Positions 8,944 to 19,305 of a stretch of 64,000 nt of DNA are shown one piece after another; positions within the stretch are counted from its first letter, which is position 1, and the number at the start of each line of letters is the position of its first letter. The notes under the pieces were generated by a model. It did no database searches and was not told the origin of the DNA. It worked only from the letters and a program-made list of their open reading frames with translations. The stretch is from positions 62,001 to 126,000 of the forward strand of contig NZ_CP045644.1 in assembly GCF_009498455.1 (NCBI RefSeq). The letters are read 5' to 3'. The stretch comes from Variovorax paradoxus (lineage in GTDB: Bacteria; Pseudomonadota; Gammaproteobacteria; Burkholderiales; Burkholderiaceae_C). The position numbers were made by a program, and so were the translations under genes.

Positions 8944-9972
8944 ATGGACTTGCAGATTGCCCTGTTGCTCGGGCAGGACGGCATCGTGAACGGCGCGGTC
9001 TACGGACTGATGGCGCTCGCGCTGGTGCTGGTGTTTTCGGTCACGCGCGTGATCTTCATTCCGCAGGGCGAGTTCGTCGCCTTCGGTGCGCTCTCGATGG
9101 CCGCGCTGCAGGGCGGGCGCACGCCGGCCACGCTGTGGCTGCTGGTGGCGCTGGGCGCCATGGCGCTCGTCGTGGAGGTGTGGCGCTGGAAGCGCGGCGC
9201 AACGATCGACTGGCGCTCGGCCTTCACGTGGTGCGTGGCCTTCCCGGCCGTTGCCGCGGTGCTGGTGCTGGGCGTCAAGCCCACGTCGATGACGATGCAG
9301 GCCATCACCACGCTGGTGCTGATCGCGCCGCTGGGGCCATTGCTCTATCGCCTGGCGTACCGTCCGCTGGCCGACGCCACGGTGCTGATGCTGCTGATCG
9401 TCTCGGTCGCGCTGCACGGCGTGCTGGTCGGCCTGGGCCTGTTCTTCTTCGGCGCTGAAGGTTCGCGCACCACGCCGTTCTCCGATGTGCGCTTCGACAT
9501 CGGCGGCATCCCCGTGAGCGGCCAGTCGATCGTGGTGGTCGGCGTCACGCTGCTGCTGGTGATTGCCATGTTCTGGTTCTTTGGCCGCTCCATGGTCGGC
9601 AAGGCGCTGCGCGCCACTGCCATCAACCGCGTGGGCGCACGGCTCTCGGGCATTCCCACCGAGCTGTCGGGCGACCTGAGCTTTGCGCTCGCGGCGCTCA
9701 TCGGCGCGGTGTCGGGCCTGCTGATCGCACCGATCACCACGGTCTACTACGACACCGGCTTTCTCATCGGCCTGAAGGGCTTCGTGGCCGCCATCGTCGG
9801 CGGGCTCGCGAGCTACCCGCTGGCGCTCGCGGGCGCGCTGCTGGTCGGCCTGCTGGAAGCTTTCTCTTCGTTCTGGGCCAGCGCCTACAAGGAGGTGCTG
9901 GTGTTCACGTTGATCATTCCGGTGCTGTGGTGGCGTTCGCTGCGCAGCCACCACGTGGAGGACGAGGAATGA
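8944..9972 (+). CDS. livH: HAAT ABC transporter inner-membrane permease (LivH-type)
   Basis: 342 residues, strongly hydrophobic with about eight to nine membrane segments. It begins ALLLGQDGIVNGAVYGLMALALVLVFSV, the LivH signature, and carries the EAA-like loop RATAINRVGARLSGI near residue 225. It forms half of the translocation pore with the LivM domain of the next protein. The stop overlaps the next start as ATGA. The slightly long N-terminal half includes an inserted soluble stretch (VEVWRWKRGATIDWRS, near residue 78). Confidence 0.9.
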   Translation: MDLQIALLLGQDGIVNGAVYGLMALALVLVFSVTRVIFIPQGEFVAFGALSMAALQGGRTPATLWLLVALGAMALVVEVWRWKRGATIDWRSAFTWCVAFPAVAAVLVLGVKPTSMTMQAITTLVLIAPLGPLLYRLAYRPLADATVLMLLIVSVALHGVLVGLGLFFFGAEGSRTTPFSDVRFDIGGIPVSGQSIVVVGVTLLLVIAMFWFFGRSMVGKALRATAINRVGARLSGIPTELSGDLSFALAALIGAVSGLLIAPITTVYYDTGFLIGLKGFVAAIVGGLASYPLALAGALLVGLLEAFSSFWASAYKEVLVFTLIIPVLWWRSLRSHHVEDEE

Positions 9973-11863
9973 GCGCGTCGCCCACCACCTCCTCCACCAC
10001 GGCCCACGCGGGCCGTCCGCTGATCACGCCGCGCACGCTCACGCTGGTCTGCATCGTCGCGCTCGCGCTGGCCTGGGGCTGGCTGCCCGACTTCACGGTC
10101 GCGGTGCTCAGCAACATCGGCCTGTATGCGCTGGTGGCCGCCGGCCTGGTCATGCTGACCGGCGTGGGCGGCATGACCTCCTTCGGCCAGGCCGCGTTCG
10201 TCGGCATGGGCGCGTATGCGACCGCGTGGATCTGCACCTCGCCCACCGCCGCGGGCTGGCTCGGCGGCATCGCCGGTTCGGCGCTGGTGCCATGGCTCGG
10301 CCTGCTGCTCGGGCTGGTGCTGACTTTCGCGCTGGCCTGGGCGCTCGGCGCGGTCACGCTCAAGCTGTCGGGCCACTACCTGCCGCTGTGCACCATCGCC
10401 TGGGGCCTGAGCCTGTACTTCCTGCTCGGCAACATGGAGTTCCTGGGCGGCCAGACCGGCATCACGGGTGTGCCGCCGCTGGTGGTCGCGGGCATCTCGC
10501 TGGCCTCGCCGCGCGCACTCGGCGTGGTGATCTGGGCCGTGCTGCTGCTGGCGCTGTGGGCGCTGCACAACCTGCTCGACTCGCGCGAAGGCCGCGCCAT
10601 CCGCGCGCTCAAGGGCGGCCGGCTCATGGCCGAGTCGATGGGCGTCGACACGGCGCGTCACCGCATCAAGCTGTTCGTGCTGGCCGCACTGCTGGCGGCC
10701 GTGTCGGGCTGGCTCTACGCGCACATGCAGCGCTTCGTGAACCCCACGCCCTTCAACCTCAACATCGGCATCGAGATGCTGTTCATGGCGGTGGTCGGCG
10801 GCGCAGGCCACCTGTGGGGCGCGGTGCTCGGCGCCACGCTGATCACGCTGCTCAAAGAGAAGCTGCAGGACATCCTGCCCGCGCTGCTGGGCACCAGCGG
10901 CAACTTCGAGGTGGTGGTGTTCGGCCTGCTGATGCTGTTCGTGCTGCAGCGCTTTGCCGACGGCCTGTGGCCCACGCTGGCGCGGCTGGTGAGCCGATGG
11001 GTGCGGCCGGTGGCCAAGGCCCCCGCGGCCGGTTCGTCAACGGCCCCGGCGGCGCAGCTCGCGCAGCGCGTGCTGCCTGCGGCGGGCACGATGCTGCTGC
11101 AGGCCGACGCGGTCAGCAAGCGCTTCGGCGGCCTCATCGCCAACAACGACATCTCGATGACGCTGAAGGCCGGCGAGATCCACGCGCTGATCGGCCCGAA
11201 CGGCGCGGGCAAGAGCACCTTCTTCAACATGATCTCGGGCGTGGACGACCCCAGCGCGGGCCAGGTTCGGCTCGAAGGTGATGCCATGTCGGGCCGCCCC
11301 TCGCGCGCCTTCGCGGCGCGCGGCCTGGGCCGCACCTTCCAGCACGTGCGCCTGCTGGGCCAGCGCAGCGTGGTCGAAAACGTGGCACTCGGTGCGCACC
11401 TGCGCGCCAAGCGCGGCTGGCTCGCGGCGATGCTGCGGCTGGACCGCGCCGAAGAAGCCGCGCTGATGGCCGAAGCCCGCAAGCAGATCGAGCGCTGCGG
11501 CCTCGGCGCGCATGCCGACACGCCGGCCGCGTCGCTCTCGCTGGGGCAGCAGCGCGTCGTCGAGATCGCACGCGCGCTCGCCGGCCAGCCCTCGGTGCTG
11601 CTGCTCGACGAACCCGCCGCCGGCCTGCGCCATCTTGAAAAGCGTGCGCTCTCCGAACTGCTGGGCCAGCTGCGCGCCGAAGGCCTGGGCATCCTCGTGG
11701 TGGAGCACGACATGGAGTTCGTGATGAACCTCGCCGACCGCATCACCGTGCTGGAGTTCGGCACCGTGATCGCCACCGGCACGCCGGCCGAAGTGCAGGC
11801 CAACCCACGCGTGCTCGAGGCCTACCTGGGCGGCGCCGACGACGAATTGCTGGAGGACGCCCG

Positions 11864-11867
<4 letters not shown>
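9969..11867 (+). CDS. livM-livG: Fused LivM permease-LivG ATPase of the HAAT transporter
   Basis: 632 residues in one open frame. Residues about 1-350 are a LivM-type permease (VMLTGVGGMTSFGQAAFVGMGAY; RAIRALKGGRLMAESMGVD). A proline/alanine linker follows, then residues about 375-632 form a LivG-type ATPase with Walker A GPNGAGKS (409-416), signature LSLGQQRVVEIARAL and Walker B VLLLDEPAAGL. No frameshift is needed and codon use is even across the junction, so the fusion looks genuine. Such fusions occur in Burkholderiales HAAT systems. ATGA overlaps at both ends tie it to livH and livF. Confidence 0.93.
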
Positions 11868-12595
<728 letters not shown>

Positions 12596-12611
12596 CGCTG
12601 CCCCCGTTTTC

Positions 12612-12725
12612 CTCCCTCCCCTTCCGGGGGAGGGTCGGGGTGGGGGCAAGCGGCGTTTGATAGCGCACTGCGCCGAACGAAAGCCGCTTGCCCCCATCCC
12701 AACCTTCCCCCAGCGGGGGAAGGAG
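12612..12725. repeat. REPIN-like triple-hairpin repeat, copy 2
   Basis: Same architecture as copy 1, with a longer central stem: GGGGGCAAGCGGC pairs with GCCGCTTGCCCCC almost without mismatch. It lies between livF and paaZ and ends in AAGGAG, 23 bases before the paaZ ATG. Its centre shares GCACTGCGCCGAACGA with copy 3, so those two are the closest pair. Confidence 0.87.
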
Positions 12726-12748
12726 CAACACCTCGAAAGGACATCCTC

Positions 12749-14800
12749 ATGACCACCCTTCAAAGCTACATCGCCGGCCGCTGGATCGGCCAGGAAGCCG
12801 CGCAATCGCTGCGCAGCGCCGTCAATGGCCAGGCCGTCGCGAGCACGCACGCCGAGGCCATCGACTTCGCCGAGGCGCTGGCGCACGCGCGCCGCGTCGG
12901 CATTCCCGCGCTCATGAAGCTCGACTTCCAGCAGCGCGCCGAGCGCCTCAAGGCACTGGCCAAGTACCTCGCCGCGAACAAGGAAGCGCTGTATGCCGTG
13001 TCGGCCCACACCGGCGCCACGCGCGCCGACGGCTGGATCGACATCGAGGGCGGCGCCGGCACGCTGAGCGCCTACGCCAGTATCGGCACCAACGAGCTGC
13101 CCTCGGGCAACCTCGTGCACGAAGGCCCGGCCTTCCCGCTCGGCAAGAAGGGCGGTTTCGCGGGCACCCACATCCTGGTGCCGCGCGGCGGCGTGGCGGT
13201 GCACATCAACGCCTTCAATTTCCCGGTGTGGGGCCTGCTCGAAAAGTTCGCGCCCAGCTTCCTCGCGGGCATGCCCTGCATCGGCAAGCCGGCCACGGCC
13301 ACCAGCTACCTCACCGAAGCGCTGATGAAGCTCATCGTGCAGTCGGGCATCCTGCCCGAGGGCAGCCTGCAACTGGTGATCGGCAGCACGGGCGATCTGC
13401 TCGACCGCCTCGAAGGCCCCGACGTGGTCACCTTCACCGGCTCGGCCGACACCGCCGCCAAGCTGCGCGTGAACGCGAACCTGGTGCGCCAGTCGATCCC
13501 GTTCAACGCCGAAGCCGACTCGCTCAACTGCGCGATCCTCGCGCCCGACGTGACGCCCGACGACGAGGAGTTCGATCTCTTCGTGAAGGAAGTGGCGCGC
13601 GAGATGACCATCAAGGCCGGCCAGAAGTGCACGGCCATCCGCCGCGCGATCGTGCCGCGCCAGCACCTCGATGCGGTGGCCGAGAAGCTGCGCGCACGCC
13701 TGGCCAAGACCGTCATCGGCGACCCGTCGCGCGAAGACGTGCGCATGGGCGCCCTCGCCTCGCGCGACCAGCAGGCCGACGTGGCCGAGCGCGTCGCCAC
13801 GCTGCTGCAGGGCGCGGAGCTGGTGTACGGAGAACGCGACGGCTTCTCGCCCGTGGGCGACGGCGTGAGCGAAGGCGCGTTCTTCGCGCCCACGCTGCTC
13901 CTGAGCCGCAAGCCGCTCGAACACGATGCCGCGCACGACATCGAGGCCTTCGGCCCCGTCAGCACGCTCATGCCGTACGACGGCATCGACGAAGCGCTGG
14001 CGCTGGCCGCACGCGGCAAGGGCAGCCTCGTGGGCACGCTCGTCACGCGCGACCCGGCCATCGCGGCCAAGGCCATTCCGGTCGCTGCCGCCTGGCACGG
14101 CCGCCTGCTGGTGCTCGACCGCGAGGCCGCCGCCGAGTCGACCGGCCACGGCTCGCCGCTGCCGGTGCTGAAGCACGGCGGCCCGGGCCGCGCGGGCGGC
14201 GGCGAAGAGCTCGGCGGCCTGCGCGCCGTGAAGCACTACCTGCAGCGCGCCGCGCTGCAGGGCTCGCCCACCATGCTCGCAGCCGTGACCGGCGAGCACG
14301 TGCGCGGCGCCGCGCTGCGCGAGAGCGAGGTGCATCCCTTCCGCCGCTACTTCGAAGAACTGCGCATCGGCGACTCGCTGCTCACGCACCGCCGCACCGT
14401 GGGCGAGGCCGACATCGTCGCCTTCGGCGGCATCTCGGGCGACTACTTCTACATGCACTTCGACGAAGAGGCGGCCAAGGCCTCGCCCTTCGGCAAGCGC
14501 ATCGCGCACGGCTACTTCGTGCTGTCGGCGGCCGCGGGCCTGTTCGTCTCGCCCTCGCCCGGCCCGGTGCTGGCCAACTACGGCCTGGACACGCTGCGCT
14601 TCGTCAAGCCCGTGGGCATCGGCGACACCATCCAGGCGCGCCTGACCTGCAAGCGCAAGATCGACCGCAACAAGAAGGACGCGAGCGGCCAGGGCCAGGG
14701 CGTGGTGGCCTGGGACGTGGAGGTGACCAACCAGCTCGGCGAACTGGTCGCGAGCTACGATATCCTGACGCTCGTCTCCAAGAAACCAGAAACCCACTGA
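12749..14800 (+). CDS. paaZ: PaaZ, bifunctional oxepin-CoA hydrolase / 3-oxo-5,6-dehydrosuberyl-CoA semialdehyde dehydrogenase
   Basis: 683 residues, full length. The N-terminal aldehyde dehydrogenase domain (about 1-520) has its catalytic Cys294 in AGQKCTAIRR. The C-terminal MaoC-type hydratase domain (about 540-683) has the Asp/His pair D565 and H570 in GDYFYMHFD, matching the known D561/H566 of the E. coli enzyme. It opens the oxepin ring hydrolytically and oxidises the reactive aldehyde. CGAAAGGA precedes the ATG. Its TGA overlaps the next start by one base. Confidence 0.95.
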   Translation: MTTLQSYIAGRWIGQEAAQSLRSAVNGQAVASTHAEAIDFAEALAHARRVGIPALMKLDFQQRAERLKALAKYLAANKEALYAVSAHTGATRADGWIDIEGGAGTLSAYASIGTNELPSGNLVHEGPAFPLGKKGGFAGTHILVPRGGVAVHINAFNFPVWGLLEKFAPSFLAGMPCIGKPATATSYLTEALMKLIVQSGILPEGSLQLVIGSTGDLLDRLEGPDVVTFTGSADTAAKLRVNANLVRQSIPFNAEADSLNCAILAPDVTPDDEEFDLFVKEVAREMTIKAGQKCTAIRRAIVPRQHLDAVAEKLRARLAKTVIGDPSREDVRMGALASRDQQADVAERVATLLQGAELVYGERDGFSPVGDGVSEGAFFAPTLLLSRKPLEHDAAHDIEAFGPVSTLMPYDGIDEALALAARGKGSLVGTLVTRDPAIAAKAIPVAAAWHGRLLVLDREAAAESTGHGSPLPVLKHGGPGRAGGGEELGGLRAVKHYLQRAALQGSPTMLAAVTGEHVRGAALRESEVHPFRRYFEELRIGDSLLTHRRTVGEADIVAFGGISGDYFYMHFDEEAAKASPFGKRIAHGYFVLSAAAGLFVSPSPGPVLANYGLDTLRFVKPVGIGDTIQARLTCKRKIDRNKKDASGQGQGVVAWDVEVTNQLGELVASYDILTLVSKKPETH

Positions 14801-15558
14801 TGTTCGATCTCACAGGAAAAGTCGCGCTCGTCACCGGCGGCAACGGCGGCATCGGCCTCGGCATGGCACAGGGCCTCGCCAAGGCCGGCGCCCGCGTCAT
14901 CGTGGCGGCGCGCAATGCACAGAAGTCGGCCGCCGCGGTCGAATCGCTGAAGGCATTGGGCAGCGACAGCTTCGCGCTCGCACTCGACGTGACCGACGAA
15001 GCCTCGGTGCAGAAGGCCTTCGACGAGGTCGTGGCGCGCTGCGGCCGGCTCGACATCCTCGTCAACAACGCCGGCACCACGGTGCGCAAGCCCGTCGACC
15101 AGCTCGCGCTGGCCGAGTGGCACCAGGTGATGGACACCAACCTCACCAGCGCCTTCCTGTGCAGCCGCGCCGCGCACCCGCACCTGAAGGCCGCGGGCGG
15201 CGGCAAGATCATCAACATCGGCTCGATGATGTCGATCTTCGGCGCGCCCTACGCCCCGGCCTATGCCGCAAGCAAGGCCGGCATCGTGCAGCTCACCAAG
15301 TCGACCGCGCTCTCGTGGGCGGCCGACCAGATCCAGGTCAACGCCATCCTTCCGGGCTGGTTCGAGACCGAGCTCACCGACGGTGCGCGCACCCAGATTC
15401 CGGGCCTGTACGAACGCGTGAAGACGCGCGCCGCCGCCGGCCGCTGGGGCCAGCCCTCGGACATCGCAGGCACCGCCGTGTTCCTGGCGAGCGCCGCGTC
15501 CGACTACGTGACCGGCACCGCCATTCCCGTCGACGGCGGGTTTTCGATCTCCGGCTGA
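14800..15558 (+). CDS. Short-chain dehydrogenase/reductase at the end of the paa operon
   Basis: 252 residues of classical SDR: TGGNGGIG cofactor loop near residue 12, NNAG near 88, Ser in INIGSMMS and YAPAYAASKAG (Tyr/Lys pair). It most resembles 2-deoxygluconate or glucose 3-dehydrogenase-like SDRs. The one-base TGATG overlap with paaZ implies co-translation. An oxidoreductase role on a beta-oxidation intermediate is possible (no PaaH is present in the window), but the sequence does not show this. Confidence 0.85.
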   Translation: MFDLTGKVALVTGGNGGIGLGMAQGLAKAGARVIVAARNAQKSAAAVESLKALGSDSFALALDVTDEASVQKAFDEVVARCGRLDILVNNAGTTVRKPVDQLALAEWHQVMDTNLTSAFLCSRAAHPHLKAAGGGKIINIGSMMSIFGAPYAPAYAASKAGIVQLTKSTALSWAADQIQVNAILPGWFETELTDGARTQIPGLYERVKTRAAAGRWGQPSDIAGTAVFLASAASDYVTGTAIPVDGGFSISG

Positions 15559-15587
15559 GCCCTGCGGGCCGTGTAAATTCGGCCGCC

Positions 15588-16148
15588 ATGCTCCTCTGGT
15601 TTCAGCTCTTTCTTCTTGTCGCCGGCACGGCCGCGCTGCTGTACGTGTCGCGCGGCCCGCTCAGCCAGCCCGGTTCGCACGGCTTCTACCGCTTCTTCGC
15701 GTGGGAATGCATGCTGGTGCTGATCGTGCTGAACCTGCCCGTGTGGCATGTCGATCCGCTCTCGGCCACGCAACTGATCTCGTGCGTGTTGCTGGCGCTG
15801 TCGATCTGGCTGCCCATCCACGCGGTGCGGATGCTCAAGGCGCACGGCAAGCCGAGCGAGGCGCGCAGCGACGACCCGGCGCTGTACGGTTTTGAAAAGA
15901 CCTCGGCGCTGGTGACCACCGGCGCCTTCCGCTACATCCGTCACCCGATGTACACGGCGCTGATGCTGCTGGCCTGGGGCGCCTTTCTCAAGCAGTTCAC
16001 CTGGCTCACGCTGGCGCTGGTGCTGGCGGCCACGCTGTTCCTGTTCCTGACGGCGCTGCGCGACGAAAAAGAATGCCTCGCGCATTTCGGCGACGCCTAC
16101 CGCGACTACATGCGCGGCACGCGGCGCTTCATTCCTTTCGTGGTGTGA
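15588..16148 (+). CDS. Isoprenylcysteine-methyltransferase-like membrane protein
   Basis: 186 residues with four or five membrane helices and the ICMT/phospholipid-methyltransferase core TTGAFRYIRHPMYTALMLLAWG followed by DEKECLAHFGDAYRDYMRGTRRFIP. These SAM-dependent integral-membrane enzymes methylate unknown substrates in bacteria. It lies 29 bases after the SDR on the same strand and overlaps the convergent flavin-reductase gene by 20 bases. Confidence 0.8.
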   Translation: MLLWFQLFLLVAGTAALLYVSRGPLSQPGSHGFYRFFAWECMLVLIVLNLPVWHVDPLSATQLISCVLLALSIWLPIHAVRMLKAHGKPSEARSDDPALYGFEKTSALVTTGAFRYIRHPMYTALMLLAWGAFLKQFTWLTLALVLAATLFLFLTALRDEKECLAHFGDAYRDYMRGTRRFIPFVV

Positions 16149-16746
16149 CCGGCGACAGCGCCTTCGCATCGACGGCCTCGCCATCGACGATGAAGTGCCC
16201 GCCCGCCACGTGGTGCAGCGTGCGCAACTCGTCATGCCCCTCGAAATGCCAGCGCCCCTCGGAGAACACGCGCGCGTCGGCCTGCGCCGCGATCACCTCG
16301 CCCAGGAACAGGTCGTAGCGTTGCTGGATCGGCGGCTCGGGCAGCAGCCGGCATTCGAGCCAGGCCGCGCAGCCTTCGAGCAGCGGCGCGCCGGTGGCTT
16401 CGCCCGCAAAGGTCGAGAGGCCGTAGGCGGCGAACTTGTCGCTGCCGTCGCGCTCGGCGATCTCACGGCCCGAGCTGTTGCCCAGTGCGTCGGTCAGGTC
16501 GAGCTGCGCGCGCGTGGGCACCTGCAGCGCGAAGGTGCCCGCGCCTTCGAGCAGCACGCGCGTCCAGGTGGTCTTGTCGAGCACGACCGCCACCTTGGGC
16601 GGATCGAAATCCAGCGGCATTGCCCAGGCCGCGGCCATGATGTTGCGACGCCCGTCGTGCGCGGCGCTCACGAGCACGGTGGGCCCGTGGTTCAGAAGTC
16701 GGTAGGCCTTGTTCAGCGGAACCGGCCGGCGGTGAGAAGCGTTCAT
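16129..16746 (-). CDS. Flavin reductase-like FMN-binding protein
   Basis: 205 residues of the flavin-reductase-domain family: PTVLVSAAHDGRRNIMAAAWAMPLDFDPPKVAVVL is the FMN-binding barrel start, and TLHHVAGGHFIVDG the end. Members are flavin reductases or FMN-binding oxygen-sensitive proteins; the substrate is unknown. It is convergent with the ICMT-like gene. Confidence 0.8.
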   Translation of the reverse strand: MNASHRRPVPLNKAYRLLNHGPTVLVSAAHDGRRNIMAAAWAMPLDFDPPKVAVVLDKTTWTRVLLEGAGTFALQVPTRAQLDLTDALGNSSGREIAERDGSDKFAAYGLSTFAGEATGAPLLEGCAAWLECRLLPEPPIQQRYDLFLGEVIAAQADARVFSEGRWHFEGHDELRTLHHVAGGHFIVDGEAVDAKALSPVTPRKE

Positions 16747-16850
16747 GCGCGTGGGGCCCGCGAAGGCGAGCCCGGAGGATGGAGGCCCGCCAGCCTACCA
16801 GCAGGTGCCGCGCCCTGCCCTGCGGAGGGGCTCAGGCGCGGCGTGGCTCG

Positions 16851-17327
16851 TCACGCCGCGTAGGCGTCGCACAGGGCGAGGTACTCGTCGCCCGAAATTT
16901 CCAGTGCCGTCGCACGGCGCAGCACGCGGGCCTTCGGCTTGGGCAGGTCGGTCTTGATCTGGATCTGCTTGCCGATGGGAATGCCCATGTAGTCCTGGTT
17001 GACCCAGGTGTTCTCGACGATGTTGCCCCACGGCAGCAGCAGGCCGTTCTCGAAGGTCAGGCCCTGGCGACCGATGACGAAGGCGGGCGTGGCGATGTTG
17101 GCCAGCGTGCGAATGCACTTCACGGCCAGCCATGCGGCCAGCAGGCCGAAGCCCGCCGCGATGAGGATGCCGATGTTCTTGTCCTGCGCGCGGATGCACA
17201 GCACGGCCAGCACGACCGTCACCACCACCCAGAGCGTGGCGCCGGCGATCAGCCGCGTGCGCGAGTAGAAGACGGGGCGGTCCTGGCGGGTTTTTTCCTG
17301 TTGGCTGGCGGAGCTGTAGATTTCCAT
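16851..17327 (-). CDS. Small membrane protein with two helices and a PH-like C-terminal half
   Basis: 158 residues. Two adjacent membrane helices (LIAGATLWVVVTVVLAVLCI and IGILIAAGFGLLAAWLAV) are followed by a soluble beta-rich part (FVIGRQGLTFENGLLLPWGN, then GIPIGKQIQIKTDLPK) resembling bacterial PH-like/STM3941-type domains. I do not recognise a function. It lies 47 bases downstream of the related gene at 17375-18100 and probably shares its transcript. Confidence 0.65.
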   Translation of the reverse strand: MEIYSSASQQEKTRQDRPVFYSRTRLIAGATLWVVVTVVLAVLCIRAQDKNIGILIAAGFGLLAAWLAVKCIRTLANIATPAFVIGRQGLTFENGLLLPWGNIVENTWVNQDYMGIPIGKQIQIKTDLPKPKARVLRRATALEISGDEYLALCDAYAA

Positions 17328-17374
17328 TTGTGAGTCCCTGTACTTTGGAGATGAAGAAAAATTTGAGAGAAGGC

Positions 17375-18100
17375 TCAGGCCGACGGCAGGCGCTGCATGA
17401 GGCAGCCCATCAGCACCGGCTCGTTGTCGATCTTCGAGCGATCGATCTTGCGGGTCTTGCCGTTGGCCACGATCACCAGGTGCTCGTCGACATCCATCGC
17501 TTCAGCATCGGACTGCGTGCGGATGGTGTCGATGCTCGACCACGCGATGAGCTGGCCCTTGTGCACCAGCCCTTCCGCATTCAGCGCCAGTGCGCCAAAG
17601 GGCACCGTGTCGCCCGCATGCAGTCGCCGCTCCACGTCGTGCCGCAGCACTTCGCCCACGGCCTCTTCGAGTTCAGCGACGAGCGCGTGCGCGTCGTCCC
17701 ACAGGTCGAGCCGCAGCCGCAGCGTCTGGCCATCGCGGGTGGTGATCAGCAGGTGGTTGCGGTTGTGGCGATGGCGCAGCCGCGTCACGTCGGCGAAGGC
17801 GACGGTCTGCGTGCCGAGCTGCAGGCCCTGCGCGTTCAGCGTCAGTTCCTGCGGCGTGCGCAGCCACGCGAAGAAGTCGCTGCCCTTCCAGCAGATCAGG
17901 TAGATCGCGGCCGGAACCGCCAGCACGAGCACGAAGAACGCGCCCTTGTAGCGCACGAAGTCCGGCGTGATGAGGTAGGGAAGGATGTAGATCTTTGCCG
18001 GCACCAGCACCATGGCGCAGAACACATAGATCGCGGCCAGGCCGGCCAGCACACAGTAGAACGCGTAGCGCGGAAAGATGCGGTCGTGACGAAGGGGCAT
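17375..18100 (-). CDS. Membrane protein with two PH-like segments, function unknown
   Basis: 241 residues from the ATG at 18100. Two membrane helices (YAFYCVLAGLAAIYVFCAMVL and FFVLVLAVPAAIYLICW) are followed by two similar beta-rich segments (LTLNAQGLQLGTQTVAFADV and LALNAEGLVHKGQLIAWSSI), consistent with tandem PH-like domains. The frame is open to 18229, but the upstream stretch is low-quality Arg/Cys-rich sequence. It sits with the smaller PH-like gene downstream. No known role. Confidence 0.6.
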   Translation of the reverse strand: MPLRHDRIFPRYAFYCVLAGLAAIYVFCAMVLVPAKIYILPYLITPDFVRYKGAFFVLVLAVPAAIYLICWKGSDFFAWLRTPQELTLNAQGLQLGTQTVAFADVTRLRHRHNRNHLLITTRDGQTLRLRLDLWDDAHALVAELEEAVGEVLRHDVERRLHAGDTVPFGALALNAEGLVHKGQLIAWSSIDTIRTQSDAEAMDVDEHLVIVANGKTRKIDRSKIDNEPVLMGCLMQRLPSA

Positions 18101-18307
18101 GTGAAGCAAGCACCCAATGCGTCGACAACGGGCGTGGTGGCGTGAAGCTGAATTGCGCGCACGAAGATACCAGCGAGAAGCCTCACTCTCGAGGCGCGAC
18201 AAGCGTTCACGCATCTTTTTTTTGAGCAAGCAACGCGTGATGCGAAGCCGGTTAACCGAGAAGATTTAAGTTTGATGCGTGGTTCGGCACAACCGCTGCT
18301 TAAGCAT

Positions 18308-19294
18308 TCATGGCAACTCGGCAAGCAGCGCGCGGTGTGCGGCCAGCGCGCGCCCGCGCATCGGGGCCTGCGCGTCGCGCCCCGTGAGCGGACCGAAGCG
18401 CACATCTTTCGACACGGCTTCCACCGCATCGCGAAGACAGCGGTGCGCCGGGTCCACCTCGTCGCGCGGATGCCAGGCCTGCAGCACCTGCTCAGGCGGC
18501 ACGGCCACCGGCAGCTTGAACATCGCCAGGCCGAGGCTCGCGGCCACGGTGCGCGCCAGCGGCTCGGGCACGCAGGCCACCAGCGACGAGCGCGCGGCCG
18601 CCATCAGCGCGCCATAGGCGCTGGGCACGGTCAATGCGATCTGCCGCGCACAACCTTGTGCCGCGAGCAGGCTGTCGAGGGGCTCGACCGACCTGGCGCG
18701 CCGCGTGACCGCCACATGCTGCTGGGCCGCCAGGCGCTTGGGCGTGACGCGCGCCTTGAGCAGTTCGTGCCCCGCCCCGACCACGCCGACGATGCGCTGC
18801 TCGTACAGCAGCGCGGTCTGTGTCTCCGGCCCTCGGTCGGGCAGCGTGCCCACGTCGAGGTCGATGCGCCCTTCGCGCAAGGCCAGCGCATCGCTGTCGC
18901 TTTCGGGCACGAAGCGCAGGCGGGCCAGCGGCATGTCGCGCCGCAACGCAGCCAGCAAGGTGGCGCCGTAGACGATGCCCATGCCTTCGGGTGCGCGCAC
19001 CGTGAACTCGCGCGTCACACGCGCCAGCGGCACGCCGCCGTCGGGCTGCATCAGCAGGCGCGCGTCGGCGATCAGGCGGCGCACCGGATCGCGCAACGCC
19101 ACCGCCCGCGGCGTCGGCACCAGCTTGCGGCCGGCCCGCACGAGGATCGGATCGCCCAGCGCCTCGCGGATGCGCGCGAGCGTGTGGCTCATGGCCGGCG
19201 CGCTCAGATGCATGCGCTCGGCCGCCGCGCTCACGCTGCCGGTGCTCAGCAGAGCGTCGAGTGCGGCCAGCAGGTTCAAGTCCATGGAGTTCAT
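18308..19294 (-). CDS. LysR-family transcriptional regulator
   Basis: 328 residues from the ATG at 19294. The winged HTH is at 1-60 (DLNLLAALDALLSTGSVSAAAERMHLSAPAMSH), with the Asn/Leu-rich start typical of NodD/LeuO-like LysR proteins, and an effector domain follows. The frame is open to 19612, but that part overlaps the divergent methyltransferase gene. A 17-bp palindrome with T-N11-A spacing lies 12 bases upstream (19306-19322), suggesting autoregulation and control of the methyltransferase. Confidence 0.87.
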   Translation of the reverse strand: MNSMDLNLLAALDALLSTGSVSAAAERMHLSAPAMSHTLARIREALGDPILVRAGRKLVPTPRAVALRDPVRRLIADARLLMQPDGGVPLARVTREFTVRAPEGMGIVYGATLLAALRRDMPLARLRFVPESDSDALALREGRIDLDVGTLPDRGPETQTALLYEQRIVGVVGAGHELLKARVTPKRLAAQQHVAVTRRARSVEPLDSLLAAQGCARQIALTVPSAYGALMAAARSSLVACVPEPLARTVAASLGLAMFKLPVAVPPEQVLQAWHPRDEVDPAHRCLRDAVEAVSKDVRFGPLTGRDAQAPMRGRALAAHRALLAELP

Positions 19295-19305
19295 TTGGTG
19301 CAGGT

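Noticed and set aside
7495..9954. 819-codon minus-strand open frame opposite the transporter genes
   Set aside because: Antisense to the signal-peptide-bearing binding protein and LivH; it runs through REPIN copy 1 and has a His/Gln/Arg-rich composition.
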